A stretch of 12,904 bases of DNA from assembly GCA_045540335.1 (NCBI GenBank), contig JAZQHC010000034.1:1-12904 (forward strand), given 5' to 3'. Positions 1 to 6,857 of this stretch are shown here, piece after piece. The notes beneath the pieces were generated by a model. That model had not been told where the DNA came from, ran no database searches, and saw only the letters and a program-made list of their open reading frames with translations. Numbering within the stretch: the stretch's first letter is position 1; every line of letters begins with the position of its first letter. Source of the DNA: RGIG7213 sp045540335 (GTDB lineage: Bacteria; Bacillota; Clostridia; Oscillospirales; CAG-272). Both the position numbers and the translations under genes were made by a program.

Positions 1-101
1 GCTTCTATGATTTCGTCCGGGGTTTTATTCGGCATTTCTTCCATTGTAAATCCGCTGTTTGATTCACAAATAAAACGGACTTCCGTTGTATATTTACTCA
101 T
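1..101 (-). CDS. lower collar / tail protein (gp11-like), N-terminal fragment cut by window edge
   Basis: Only the first 33 codons are inside the window, beginning MSKYTTEVRFICES and still open at position 1. The gene follows the connector, exactly where phi29 has gene 11 (lower collar, which joins connector to tail knob). The opening KYTTEVRFICE is, from memory, common at the start of collar/tail proteins of small podoviruses. The ATG at 101 is chosen because a strong AAGGGGG ribosome site lies just upstream, inside the end of the connector gene. The two genes overlap by 8 bases, which suggests translational coupling. The function is inferred mainly from synteny. Confidence 0.65.
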   Translation of the reverse strand, partial: MSKYTTEVRFICESNSGFTMEEMPNKTPDEIIE

Positions 102-1005
102 TTTCTAAACCCCCTTCCGTTTCTTCTATTTCATTTTCATTAATTAAAATATCTTCGTCGTCCTGGATCCTCATGATCACGTCTTCATTAAATGCAACGT
201 CGATATTTAAGCCATACATTTTATTGATTTCTTCGCACGCCTTTTTCCGCATTAATAAACCGGACCCACGCGCGGCGATACTTCCGCCAAGCTGCCGGTT
301 CACTTCATCAACTGAAAGCCGTTCTTTTTTATTAATGTTCACATTCGAAACGCCCTTATAAGTTAAAAATTCATTCCAATATTTAACCTTCATATCATAA
401 ATATCGGGCGCCGTAAAAGGCGCATCAGTTTTTAAAACTTCAAGCGGCTGCGAAGATAAGTTTTTATCCCCAAAAATAATAGGTTGGTTACCATCAAATT
501 TTTGATAAAGGTTTTCAAGAGTAAGCCGTTGGTTTTCGTCACATTTAATAATAATCGGCGTTTTTTGTGCGTTTACGTTTACATTAATAACCTGATCATA
601 AAAGCCCAATTTTTCCGCGAAATAAAGCGTTTCGCGTTCGCTGCTATTCCTTAATACGTTATTATAAATTAAAACACTATCTTCAATTGTACGGTTCGCT
701 TTATAACCGTTAGTTGCATACGCCCGGCGTTTTATGGGGTTATTGTAAATATCCCAACGCCCGGAAATTGTGGACGCCATGACAACAAATTTTTCAAGTT
801 CTTCGTCTTTAAAAAATAAAACATGGCCTTTTTCGAATAACTGTAATTCTAAAAATCGTTCGTCGATCTCCGGCGGCAAATTCAGCCATTTATACAATGT
901 TATTGTAATTTCTTTCAATTTATTATAATTAATATCAAAACTATACCGGTTTGAAAAAAGCGTTCTAAAAAAATAATCTAAAATATTTTTCCTTCTAATT
1001 TTCAT
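94..1005 (-). CDS. upper collar / portal connector protein (phi29 gp10-like)
   Basis: This 303-residue protein is nearly the same length as phi29 gp10 (309), the dodecameric head-tail connector through which DNA is packaged. Shared stretches with gp10, from memory, include the N-terminal WLNLPPEI..RFLE region (gp10 WENLPPTINPSFLE), GRWDIYNN, VNVNAQKTPIIIK (gp10 VNQNAQKTPVLIR), the LEVLKTDAP region, KKERLSVDEV (gp10 KKERMVTDEV) and KACEEINKMYGLNIDV (gp10 EACEKINELYGLNVKV). It probably forms the portal ring at one capsid vertex and contacts the packaging motor. The start is preceded by AAAGGA about 10 bases upstream, and the gap to the tail gene is 13 bases. The C-terminus is acidic (EETEGGLENE) and its last codons contain the ribosome site of the next gene. 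Confidence 0.95.
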   Translation of the reverse strand: MKIRRKNILDYFFRTLFSNRYSFDINYNKLKEITITLYKWLNLPPEIDERFLELQLFEKGHVLFFKDEELEKFVVMASTISGRWDIYNNPIKRRAYATNGYKANRTIEDSVLIYNNVLRNSSERETLYFAEKLGFYDQVINVNVNAQKTPIIIKCDENQRLTLENLYQKFDGNQPIIFGDKNLSSQPLEVLKTDAPFTAPDIYDMKVKYWNEFLTYKGVSNVNINKKERLSVDEVNRQLGGSIAARGSGLLMRKKACEEINKMYGLNIDVAFNEDVIMRIQDDEDILINENEIEETEGGLENE

Positions 1006-1018
1006 TGTTTTTTATCCT

Positions 1019-2665
1019 TTAACCCGTAATATAATTATTCAAATTATAATTTCCTATTTCTTCGTGGTTTTTCCAATACGTAACGCCGTTGTCATGGATC
1101 GCTTTTATGCGGGCCACATAATCGGCGGGTACGTTCTGCTGATTCATATTACAACCATTTGTTTTTATATAATTCCAATGCGCGCGGGTTCGGATCTGCG
1201 GGGTTTTGATCCGGTTTACGGCATATCCGAACATATCGAAAAAGGAATCTATAATTTGTGCGTCCTGGTAAGTAACACCCATTTTTTTAAAGATATATCC
1301 GCATTTTCCGTCCGCAAGGCCTACGCCGGCGGAACCGGTCCCCGTGCTTTTGTTTTTCATATCCGCGGCTTCCGTAACGGCCATATCGTTAGCAACTTTC
1401 GCCCCAACGGCCCCCAATACGCCGCCGATCAAAGCGCCCCCGGCCGCGCCGATTCCCGCGCCGATCGGACCCCCGGCCGCGCCGATTGCGGTCCCAAGTT
1501 TCGCGCCGGCTGCTATACCGGTCCCAACGCCCGCAGCGGCTCCGGCAATTACTTTATTTTGCCGGCTGCTTTCCGTCTGTGCTAACCACGCCGCGTAGGA
1601 ATCAATCGGAAATGCTACTTGCGGAAGGCCGTTTAATTCAAGACGTTCTTCATAGCAAGGATTATAATTTGATCCGGCTTGTACGCCCTTATAAGCAAGC
1701 GGGGCAATATAAACTTGCGGCGTCGGAAGCGGGACGCCCCTATAAATAAAGGAATGTAGGGATAAACCGCTTTCCGCGTGGAAATATTCCCAACGATAAT
1801 TATTTGTAATACTTCCATTATCCACGCATAAGTAACAATAGGGATAAGTAAATAATTTATTATTTCGCGGGGTATATCCGTTTATATTATTAGGCATTGA
1901 AACGCTTTCGATATAGGTTCTAAAACTTACGGTCTGTTGCCCGTTTTGTAAATCTGTAAAATCGCAAAGATCCTTCGGATATAAGAAAATATTGATAAAA
2001 TCTGCTTCGCTTTCGGAAACTAAAGAAAGCGCTTCCTGAAAATCAATAATATCGCTTGCGCGGTCCAAATCAAACGGGTTTAAAGCGCAAGCGTTTAACA
2101 TATCACCGGCCCGGCAAATATAAGCGCGTCGGTTCCCGTCTACGGTTACATAATCGCTCGTCGCAATAAACGCGTAAAAATTGCGGAAATAATGCCGCTG
2201 ATAAGCGTAAGCGATCGGTTCCCCGAATTTAACGGGTTCTTCTACAAGGTTCGCCCCGATCGCGTCATTCGCTGCGTGTTCACGTTCCACAAAAGAAGGT
2301 AAATATCCCCAATCAAAATAGAAAGTGGTTAAAACGTCAATTTCAAAATAAACTCGGGAAGAAATATTATTTAAGTATTCCACATTTTTAACAAAGGCAT
2401 AAAACCACTTTGACGAAAAGCCCGTGTTTTGGAATCGCATATAATTAACATCATACATTTCCCCGATCGGTATTTGAACATCACAAACGCCGTTCGTTAC
2501 ACGTGTATAACTTTGGGCCTGGACGGTCCGCTTTAAGTGGGAAGTATTTGCAAAGAAATTTTCGCGCTCTGCTATATTAGCGAAGGAAAGCGCGTTTTGA
2601 TATGTATTATCTAATCTTATACCGTTATAAAATTGTATCGTCCCGTTCGGGTAAATTTCAGCCAT
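1019..2665 (-). CDS. tail knob protein (phi29 gp9-like)
   Basis: At 548 residues this is slightly shorter than phi29 gp9 (599), the distal tail knob that forms a hexameric tube and penetrates the membrane. Matches to gp9 from memory include the MRFQN..FSSKWFYAFV segment (residues 76-92), VYFEIDVLTTFYFD (105-118), FVEREH (125-130), MFGYAVNRIKTPQIRTR near the C-terminus and the ending DNGVTYWK..EEIGNY. Residues about 372-430 are a Gly/Ala-rich hydrophobic stretch. In phi29 gp9 the equivalent long loops are membrane-active and blocked until ejection. The ribosome site is weak (AAAGGA, about 13 bases before ATG), and a terminator lies between this gene and the capsid gene, so it is probably made at lower levels than capsid protein. 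Confidence 0.95.
   Translation of the reverse strand: MAEIYPNGTIQFYNGIRLDNTYQNALSFANIAERENFFANTSHLKRTVQAQSYTRVTNGVCDVQIPIGEMYDVNYMRFQNTGFSSKWFYAFVKNVEYLNNISSRVYFEIDVLTTFYFDWGYLPSFVEREHAANDAIGANLVEEPVKFGEPIAYAYQRHYFRNFYAFIATSDYVTVDGNRRAYICRAGDMLNACALNPFDLDRASDIIDFQEALSLVSESEADFINIFLYPKDLCDFTDLQNGQQTVSFRTYIESVSMPNNINGYTPRNNKLFTYPYCYLCVDNGSITNNYRWEYFHAESGLSLHSFIYRGVPLPTPQVYIAPLAYKGVQAGSNYNPCYEERLELNGLPQVAFPIDSYAAWLAQTESSRQNKVIAGAAAGVGTGIAAGAKLGTAIGAAGGPIGAGIGAAGGALIGGVLGAVGAKVANDMAVTEAADMKNKSTGTGSAGVGLADGKCGYIFKKMGVTYQDAQIIDSFFDMFGYAVNRIKTPQIRTRAHWNYIKTNGCNMNQQNVPADYVARIKAIHDNGVTYWKNHEEIGNYNLNNYITG
1437..1487. repeat. 18-bp direct repeat inside the tail-knob hydrophobic loop
   Basis: CCCCCGGCCGCGCCGATT occurs at 1437-1454 and again at 1470-1487. 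Both copies code (minus strand) for an IGAAGG-type unit in the hydrophobic loop of the tail knob. This looks like a small internal duplication of an 11-residue glycine/alanine segment. It explains the local rise in GC content and the long opposite-strand open frames here. Confidence 0.85.
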
Positions 2666-2684
2666 AATATTTTATATCCTTTTT

Positions 2685-2716
2685 AAAAAAGCGCCCGCTT
2701 ATTTAACGGGCGCTTT
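2685..2716 (-). terminator. intrinsic terminator between major capsid and tail genes
   Basis: On the minus strand a perfect 10-bp stem AAAGCGCCCG / CGGGCGCTTT (2707-2716 with 2688-2697) encloses a 9-base loop and runs into a T tract (2690-2685). It lies 12 bases past the capsid stop codon. No promoter is evident before the tail gene, so it probably works as a partial terminator that gives more capsid than tail mRNA. Confidence 0.85.
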
Positions 2717-2728
2717 GAAATTAATAAA

Positions 2729-4126
2729 TTACTCGCCGGAACCGCTAAAAGTAACGGTTGCTCCAATTTCGGCTTCGGAAGCCGTAAGGGAAGCGGTGAG
2801 GGAAGTTCCCGCAACGTTAACCTCAAGCGTTAATTCAGTTTCTAACGCGTCAACCGGAACGGTAATTGCGCCGTAACTATTGACGGCTACGCCGGCCGTT
2901 GTAAGCGCTTCGGTCTGTACGAAACTAAAGCGCTTGTCCGCGATCGCGTCAGCGTCTTGTGCTTCAAGTAAAATAATTGTGGAATCCTCGCCGGAAACAA
3001 TACCGGAAATATCAAACGCCAAAGAAGTAACGGCGGATGGCTCCGCGGTTACGAAGGCGCAAATATTCGCATAAGGAGAAGTAGAAACGATCTTCCAATT
3101 ATGATAAAAGTAATTCCAATATAAGCCGGAAGCAACTTCTTTTTCGCGCATTTCAGAAACGTCATCGTAAATTTGAAACCATCTTTCGTCTGCAAGGATC
3201 GCTTTTACGTCGGCCATCAGCGCAAGTTCTGCCGCGGTTACTTCTTCCACCATTTCGGAAAGTTCACGGATCACAGCCCAGCGTTCATTGTCAAACTCCG
3301 TGAAATTATCAATCAAAAGAAGTCTTCCCATGAAGTCCGCTTTATCCATATTAAAAGCAGCGGCTAAAACTTCAACGTCATAGGCTGCGTTAAATGTGGA
3401 ATCCATGAAAATATATTGATTCTCTTTCGTTGCGTTATTCGGTACGCTTGCAAAGTTATAATTGCCGCTGATAAACGTAAACGCGTTAGAAGTACCACGA
3501 AATTTAACAGCCGCGTCTTTCATATCGTTTGCGTCGATCTGTACCGGTTTAATGCTGCCGTTTGTGACGTTTTTGATCAGTAAATATTTTACAAGTAAAA
3601 ATTCATCATAAGCGGCCGCCGTATAAATAGAATCAATAATACGCGTAATAAGCATTTCCACGCCGTCCGCGGAAAGAAACGCGCGTTTTAGATCTTCCGG
3701 CTGTACGGTTACCGGATATAAAACCTTCCAATTCATAATATGGAATACGCTTTTTACGTCCGGAATTGTGCGCTTAAATTCGCGCTCCGCTGCTTTTTCC
3801 GCGGAATACGGAAGGACCTTTGCAAGTCCGATAAAAATTTCTTCTACGCTTTCGCCGTATTCAAGATAACCCTTTTTCAGCATTTCGTAAGGGTTATTGA
3901 AAATAGCGCTTTCCGCAAGTACAAGTCCGATCCGGTTAACTAAAGCATTGATAAACTCGTTGCTTCGGGTCGGGTTCCCAACGATCGCCTGACCAACGGC
4001 CGGAATATCGGAAACGTCGGAAATTTCCGGGACCGCGTCCTGGTAAGCAAGGCTTGCGTTCTGCCTGATAATATTTAAAATGTCAATTGTTCTTCCCTGA
4101 AGGGAAGTTTTCGCCGGTTTATACAT
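2729..4126 (-). CDS. major capsid protein with C-terminal Ig-like domain (phi29 gp8-like)
   Basis: This 465-residue protein compares with 448 in phi29 gp8. Its position after a small acidic scaffold and before the tail knob matches phi29 gene 8. Residues 1 to about 350 would form the HK97-type shell fold, with a helical N-terminus and the NWKVLYPVTVQPEDLKRAF region. Residues about 390-460 are rich in Val, Thr, Ala and Ser with alternating beta character, ending in VTFSGSGE. This fits the BIG2/Ig-like domain that decorates the outside of phi29 capsids. The start has a strong site (TAAAGGAG, 8 bases before ATG), and a nearly identical leader precedes the scaffold gene 317 bases upstream. Both are probably driven by the strong promoter at 4493-4520. 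The fold and the Ig boundaries are inferred from composition and synteny. Confidence 0.93.
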   Translation of the reverse strand: MYKPAKTSLQGRTIDILNIIRQNASLAYQDAVPEISDVSDIPAVGQAIVGNPTRSNEFINALVNRIGLVLAESAIFNNPYEMLKKGYLEYGESVEEIFIGLAKVLPYSAEKAAEREFKRTIPDVKSVFHIMNWKVLYPVTVQPEDLKRAFLSADGVEMLITRIIDSIYTAAAYDEFLLVKYLLIKNVTNGSIKPVQIDANDMKDAAVKFRGTSNAFTFISGNYNFASVPNNATKENQYIFMDSTFNAAYDVEVLAAAFNMDKADFMGRLLLIDNFTEFDNERWAVIRELSEMVEEVTAAELALMADVKAILADERWFQIYDDVSEMREKEVASGLYWNYFYHNWKIVSTSPYANICAFVTAEPSAVTSLAFDISGIVSGEDSTIILLEAQDADAIADKRFSFVQTEALTTAGVAVNSYGAITVPVDALETELTLEVNVAGTSLTASLTASEAEIGATVTFSGSGE

Positions 4127-4131
4127 TGTTT

Positions 4132-4443
4132 TTACTCCTTTACTTTAATACTTTCAAAAAAATCTTCATAGGTTACAAGTTCTTTTTCTTCGGCTTCTTC
4201 GTGTGTTTCACCGTCAACATCTTCGCCGGTCGGTGTTTTATTGGACCCTTCAAAAAACCGTTCTTTGTATTTCTTTTTCCATGTTTCGTCTAATTCTTCA
4301 TATTTCGCTTTCCAATCTTCCGGATCGCTAAACGAATCATAAGAATCCGAAATATCTTCGATCAATTCAATTGCTTCTTCGCTTGTGTCCTCGCCAATAT
4401 ATTTATTAACACGGTCAAGCATTTCTTCCTTTGTTCGAATCAT
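4132..4443 (-). CDS. head scaffolding protein (phi29 gp7-like)
   Basis: This is a 103-residue, highly charged, acidic and mostly helical protein. phi29 gp7, the scaffold that guides prohead assembly and then leaves, has 98 residues. It sits directly upstream of the capsid gene with a 5-base gap, as gene 7 does before gene 8. Visible features are an N-terminal helix (RTKEEMLDRVNKYIG), acidic stretches (EEAIELIEDISD), a W-K rich segment (DWKAKYEELDETWKKKYKE) that could be coiled coil, and a Lys/Glu tail. No catalytic motif is present. The leader TAAAGGAGTAAAAAC is repeated before the capsid gene. The assignment rests on size, charge and synteny rather than on clear sequence identity. Confidence 0.8.
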   Translation of the reverse strand: MIRTKEEMLDRVNKYIGEDTSEEAIELIEDISDSYDSFSDPEDWKAKYEELDETWKKKYKERFFEGSNKTPTGEDVDGETHEEAEEKELVTYEDFFESIKVKE

Positions 4444-4489
4444 GTTTTTACTCCTTTACATTACTTTGTTAAAATATTAACGATCTATC

Positions 4490-4510
4490 AAAAGTATAGC
4501 ATATACTTTT
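4490..4510. promoter_or_regulatory. perfect 9-bp inverted repeat over the scaffold/capsid promoter, candidate operator
   Basis: AAAAGTATA (4490-4498), the 3-base centre GCA, and TATACTTTT (4502-4510) form a perfect inverted repeat. It covers the whole -10 element and most of the spacer of the minus-strand promoter described separately. It has no GC-rich stem and is not placed like a terminator. A dimeric regulator site is the simplest reading. Phi29 p4 also binds inverted A/T-rich sites at its late promoter, but the motif here is not the phi29 one. Confidence 0.55.
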
Positions 4511-4520
4511 AAGAAGTCAA
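4493..4520 (-). promoter_or_regulatory. strong sigma-A promoter for scaffold and capsid genes
   Basis: On the minus strand TTGACT (4520-4515, 5 of 6 to consensus) is followed after 16 bases by TATACT (4498-4493, 5 of 6). The -10 is preceded by TGC, making it an extended -10. The predicted start is near 4486, about 43 bases before the scaffold ATG. It overlaps the last codons of the CHAP lysin gene, so the structural genes can be transcribed independently of the lysis genes upstream. Confidence 0.75.
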
Positions 4521-5116
4521 ATTTCATTGTTCCAATTTTTTAAATAATAGATCCATTTTTTCTTTTTTGGTTTTGGGGACGGTCCCGGGCCGGGCGTAAC
4601 GTCCGGAATCAATACAAATTTATAAATTTCATGTAAGGTCGCGTGCATCGCATACCACGTATTTCCGGACTTATAAATCCCTTCGCCATACGTCCACGGA
4701 ATCACGTTACCATAACCGGACTCGCTGATCCACCATATACCGTCCGCGAATTTTTCCACAACGCCAACGTGTGAACCGGTCACAAAGACGGATCCGGCCA
4801 CGGGTTCGTCGGACGTTTGAAAGCCTAAAGCAATTGCACGTTCTAACCAACTATAATTTGCGTCGCCGTTTAACGTTGCGAATGGGTGCGTGTGTGTTTG
4901 TGCCGGGTTATAATCCTGGTGTGAATCCTGGCGCCAAATTTCCAACATTCGCCCTTGTACATAAGCGGTGCAGTTACTTAAAACATTTGCTCCCGTCTGC
5001 GTCGGGGACCCGTATATACACGTATTCCACGCGGAATCCCACGACGCACCGTATAAGTTCGTCATATAACACGGGTTATAAGTCCCGACGGGGTTCGTCG
5101 GATCGCTCCAGCCCAT
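4517..5116 (-). CDS. CHAP-domain peptidoglycan hydrolase
   Basis: This 199-residue protein has a CHAP (cysteine, histidine-dependent amidase/peptidase) pattern. Cys49 lies in NCTAYVQGR, His116 in GSHVGVVE and Glu132 in WWISESGYGN, the expected nucleophile, base and orienting residue. CHAP enzymes cut peptide bonds or the amide link in peptidoglycan. The C-terminus is a Pro/Gly hinge (PGPGPSPKPKKKK) and a short aromatic, basic tail (WIYYLKNWNNEI) that may bind wall or membrane. There is no signal peptide, so export would need the holin, or the protein may be a virion-associated lysin. It starts in a TAATG overlap with the preceding gene and has a weak GGGG ribosome site. It sits last in the lysis group, next to the structural genes. 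Confidence 0.85.
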   Translation of the reverse strand: MGWSDPTNPVGTYNPCYMTNLYGASWDSAWNTCIYGSPTQTGANVLSNCTAYVQGRMLEIWRQDSHQDYNPAQTHTHPFATLNGDANYSWLERAIALGFQTSDEPVAGSVFVTGSHVGVVEKFADGIWWISESGYGNVIPWTYGEGIYKSGNTWYAMHATLHEIYKFVLIPDVTPGPGPSPKPKKKKWIYYLKNWNNEI

Positions 5117-5343
5117 TAGACAACCCCGCTTTCCAGGTTGACGCCTTCTATTTCCGCGCGGATCTCAAGTATTTTTAAATATTCCCACATAACCCGCTTT
5201 TGTTCCTTTAATAAAGACGGCGAGCAATTTAAATCAAATTCAAGCGTTCCCGCGTCATATTTAATAAGTAGTTTATGCAATTTATTGTATTTTTCTTTAA
5301 TATACGCGTATTCTAAAACCATTCTTTTTTTATAATCTTCCAT
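5116..5343 (-). CDS. small helical phage protein, possibly crAss001_48-related family
   Basis: This 75-residue protein has two predicted helices around a loop: EYAYIKEKYNKLHKLLIKYDAGTL, then DLNCSPSLLKEQKRVMWEYLKILEIRAEIEG. The pattern of tyrosine/lysine coiled helix, AGTL-F, then S/P-LLKEQ---M--YL--LE-RAEIE resembles a small protein seen in many Firmicutes phages, which I recall being annotated as crAss001_48-related. That recollection is not verified here. Its function is unknown. It has a strong AAAAGGGGGTT ribosome site, lies 12 bases after the NlpC/P60-like lysin, and shares one base with the CHAP lysin start (TAATG), so it is translated as part of the lysis group. Confidence 0.7.
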   Translation of the reverse strand: MEDYKKRMVLEYAYIKEKYNKLHKLLIKYDAGTLEFDLNCSPSLLKEQKRVMWEYLKILEIRAEIEGVNLESGVV

Positions 5344-5355
5344 ATTAACCCCCTT

Positions 5356-6360
5356 TTATAAAACGTCAATTTGCAGCCCGTCAATCGGTTCCCCGATCAC
5401 GCCGGCGAAACCTTCGTTTTTATCTTTATAAGAAGCATCTTTTGTATAGACCCAAGGAAGCCAAGCGCCCGATTTTCGAAGCCGTACACGGTAACGCGCC
5501 GGAATATCGGAAAATAAAATAAACGCGTCCGCCGGCTGATTCAGCAGCCCGGCGTAATCTTCACGGTTTTTCACTTCCGGAAGCCATTTTGAAGAATCGT
5601 AATATTCGCTTCGGTCGCCCTTCCAGGTATGGACAGCGTATTTTAAATTACCTTTACTTGCGGACGCATAAACGGCGCAAATATCAAATCCGGGAAGACC
5701 GGCATAATCTGCCGCGTTTGTGATGTTCGGAAGCCATTTTTTCTTTACATCTATATAAACCTGGTACGTGATTTTTTCGGTTTCCGGCCGTTCTCCGTAT
5801 TGGATCCATTCGGTTAAAAGGCCCGCGCGGGTGAAACTGCCGCCCATATATCCGCCTTCTTTATACCAATAACGGCGGCCGCTTGGACCCGTCCAAAATG
5901 GAATTGCGCCTTGAGTGCTTTCACTAAAATAATTAAATTCAATGGAATTATAAATTTCCCCGGCAAATTCATATTCGCCGCAGTATAACGCAATATGATC
6001 GCCGTTTACGGCCATTAACGCGCCGGGTATAAGATCCGAAAAAGAAATTGCTTCGCAGCGGTTCATAATAGTGGTAATATCCCAATCACCAAGCCCGCTT
6101 TTTTCAATACCTGGATAGCTGCCATTTTGCCCGTTATAAAAGTACGTTTGCGCTTTCCGGTTTAAAAACGGATGAACCCCGCAAGCGTGCGCCCAAATCA
6201 AAGACTTCGGGAACGCGTTCACGCAATCGCCCCAAATCGTACCGGCAGCGTCTTTATATAGACAATTCCACGGGAACGAGTTTCGATATAACGTATATAC
6301 TTTTAAAGAATCAAGCGCGTTTTTAACGGCTTCTTCTGCTGTTAATTTTGTATAACTCAT
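5356..6360 (-). CDS. NlpC/P60-like endolysin with three C-terminal WLP repeats
   Basis: In this 334-residue protein the N-terminal half (about 15-165) looks like an NlpC/P60 or CHAP-type cysteine hydrolase. Cys46 lies in WGDCVNAFPKSLIW and His122 in NGDHIALYCG, with a polar residue expected near EFNYF (141-145). Such enzymes cleave wall peptides. From about 200 on there are three repeats that begin at W209, W259 and W300 with WLPNI, WLPEV and WLPWV. Each is followed by a YAG- or FAG-type motif and a G-x-P/D-I segment. I infer a cell-wall-binding module. The start overlaps the preceding stop (ATGA) and has a good AAAAGGAG site 8 bases upstream. Its position behind the holin makes it the likely main endolysin. 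Confidence 0.8.
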   Translation of the reverse strand: MSYTKLTAEEAVKNALDSLKVYTLYRNSFPWNCLYKDAAGTIWGDCVNAFPKSLIWAHACGVHPFLNRKAQTYFYNGQNGSYPGIEKSGLGDWDITTIMNRCEAISFSDLIPGALMAVNGDHIALYCGEYEFAGEIYNSIEFNYFSESTQGAIPFWTGPSGRRYWYKEGGYMGGSFTRAGLLTEWIQYGERPETEKITYQVYIDVKKKWLPNITNAADYAGLPGFDICAVYASASKGNLKYAVHTWKGDRSEYYDSSKWLPEVKNREDYAGLLNQPADAFILFSDIPARYRVRLRKSGAWLPWVYTKDASYKDKNEGFAGVIGEPIDGLQIDVL

Positions 6361-6557
6361 TTGAAGATCTCCTTTTCTAATAATTCAACTTTTGATTCCA
6401 ACGCAAAAGTTCGTTCTATTACGTTATTATGTTTATCAACCTTCTTTTCTAATTGCCCGACGCGGTATGATACAAGGCTATTTGTGATAATGGCTGTTAT
6501 GATGATACCGGCCAAAGAAATTATAGAAGGGATCGCAACAAGTAAAATATCTTTCAT
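6357..6557 (-). CDS. membrane plus coiled-coil lysis protein (XhlA-like), holin partner
   Basis: From the ATG at 6557 the product has 66 residues: one membrane segment (about 4-27, ILLVAIPSIISLAGIIITAIIT) and then a heptad-like helix (VGQLEKKVDKHNNVIERTFALESKVELLEKE). This layout, including the EKKVDKHNNVIERTF stretch, is common in holin-associated proteins of Firmicutes phages, often labelled haemolysin XhlA-like. A longer reading to 6671 is possible but rejected. The chosen start has an AGAAGGG ribosome site 8 bases upstream and overlaps the holin stop in ATGA, as its own stop does with the endolysin start. It probably modulates the holin pore or anchors the lysin. Confidence 0.8.
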   Translation of the reverse strand: MKDILLVAIPSIISLAGIIITAIITNSLVSYRVGQLEKKVDKHNNVIERTFALESKVELLEKEIFK

Positions 6558-6769
6558 TTCACCGGCCCTTCTTTCTTCTCTAAAATAAAATTCCACACGG
6601 CACAAATAGCAGCCGAAAGTGCACCCCCTATCAAAGGAAGAAGCCAAGTTTTCCAATTTGAAAAATCCCAATTAACAAAATGCGCTTCGATCATGCCCCA
6701 ATTAATAAAAAAATAACTGATAAAAGATTGTATAAATGTTTTTATTGCCCTGATGATCCAATCTTTCAT
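6554..6769 (-). CDS. holin, two membrane segments
   Basis: Read from the ATG at 6769, the protein has 71 residues. Two hydrophobic segments (about 5-24 and 41-63) flank a short polar turn, and the tail is charged (EKKEGPVK). The opening KDWIIRAIKTFIQSF and the LLPLIGGALSAAICAVWNFILEKKEG end resemble holins next to endolysins in Firmicutes phages. Holins pore the cytoplasmic membrane at a set time and let the lysins out. An upstream in-frame ATG at 6838 would add 23 basic residues and fall within the -35 element of the predicted promoter, so the later start is preferred. That start has a GAAGG ribosome site. It is the first gene of the late minus-strand series. Confidence 0.83.
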   Translation of the reverse strand: MKDWIIRAIKTFIQSFISYFFINWGMIEAHFVNWDFSNWKTWLLPLIGGALSAAICAVWNFILEKKEGPVK

Positions 6770-6809
6770 ATTTAATCGTCCCTTCTTTCTATATTTATAT
6801 TTCAACTTT

Positions 6810-6838
6810 ATTTTAGACGTTTTGACATTAGAACGCAA
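6810..6838 (-). promoter_or_regulatory. promoter for the lysis genes
   Basis: On the minus strand TTGCGT (6838-6833, weak -35) is followed after 17 bases by TAAAAT (6815-6810, 5 of 6 to the -10 consensus). The predicted start is near 6803, 34 bases before the holin ATG. It overlaps the divergent ATPase promoter almost completely, so the two may be mutually exclusive. Confidence 0.5.
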
Positions 6839-6850
6839 TTATATTATTCT
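6822..6850 (+). promoter_or_regulatory. promoter for the packaging ATPase, predicted leaderless transcript
   Basis: A perfect -35 TTGACA (6822-6827) is followed after 17 bases by TATTCT (6845-6850, 4 of 6). RNA would start near 6857-6858, which is the A of the ATPase ATG. No ribosome site precedes that ATG, so a leaderless mRNA would explain the arrangement. Confidence 0.55.
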
Positions 6851-6857
6851 TTATCTT

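Noticed and set aside
1064..1598. Long plus-strand open frames opposite the tail-knob gene
   Set aside because: They mirror the Gly/Ala-rich loop of the tail knob. Composition and the 18-bp repeat explain them, and the minus-strand protein matches phi29 gp9 throughout.
6558..6671. N-terminal extension of the XhlA-like protein to an ATG at 6671
   Set aside because: It would overlap most of the holin gene and lacks a ribosome site. The start at 6557 has one and forms the same ATGA overlap as its neighbours.
6753..6857. Upstream extension of the packaging ATPase
   Set aside because: The extra residues run through the holin start and both promoters and do not fit the gp16 N-terminus. The ATG at 6858 does.
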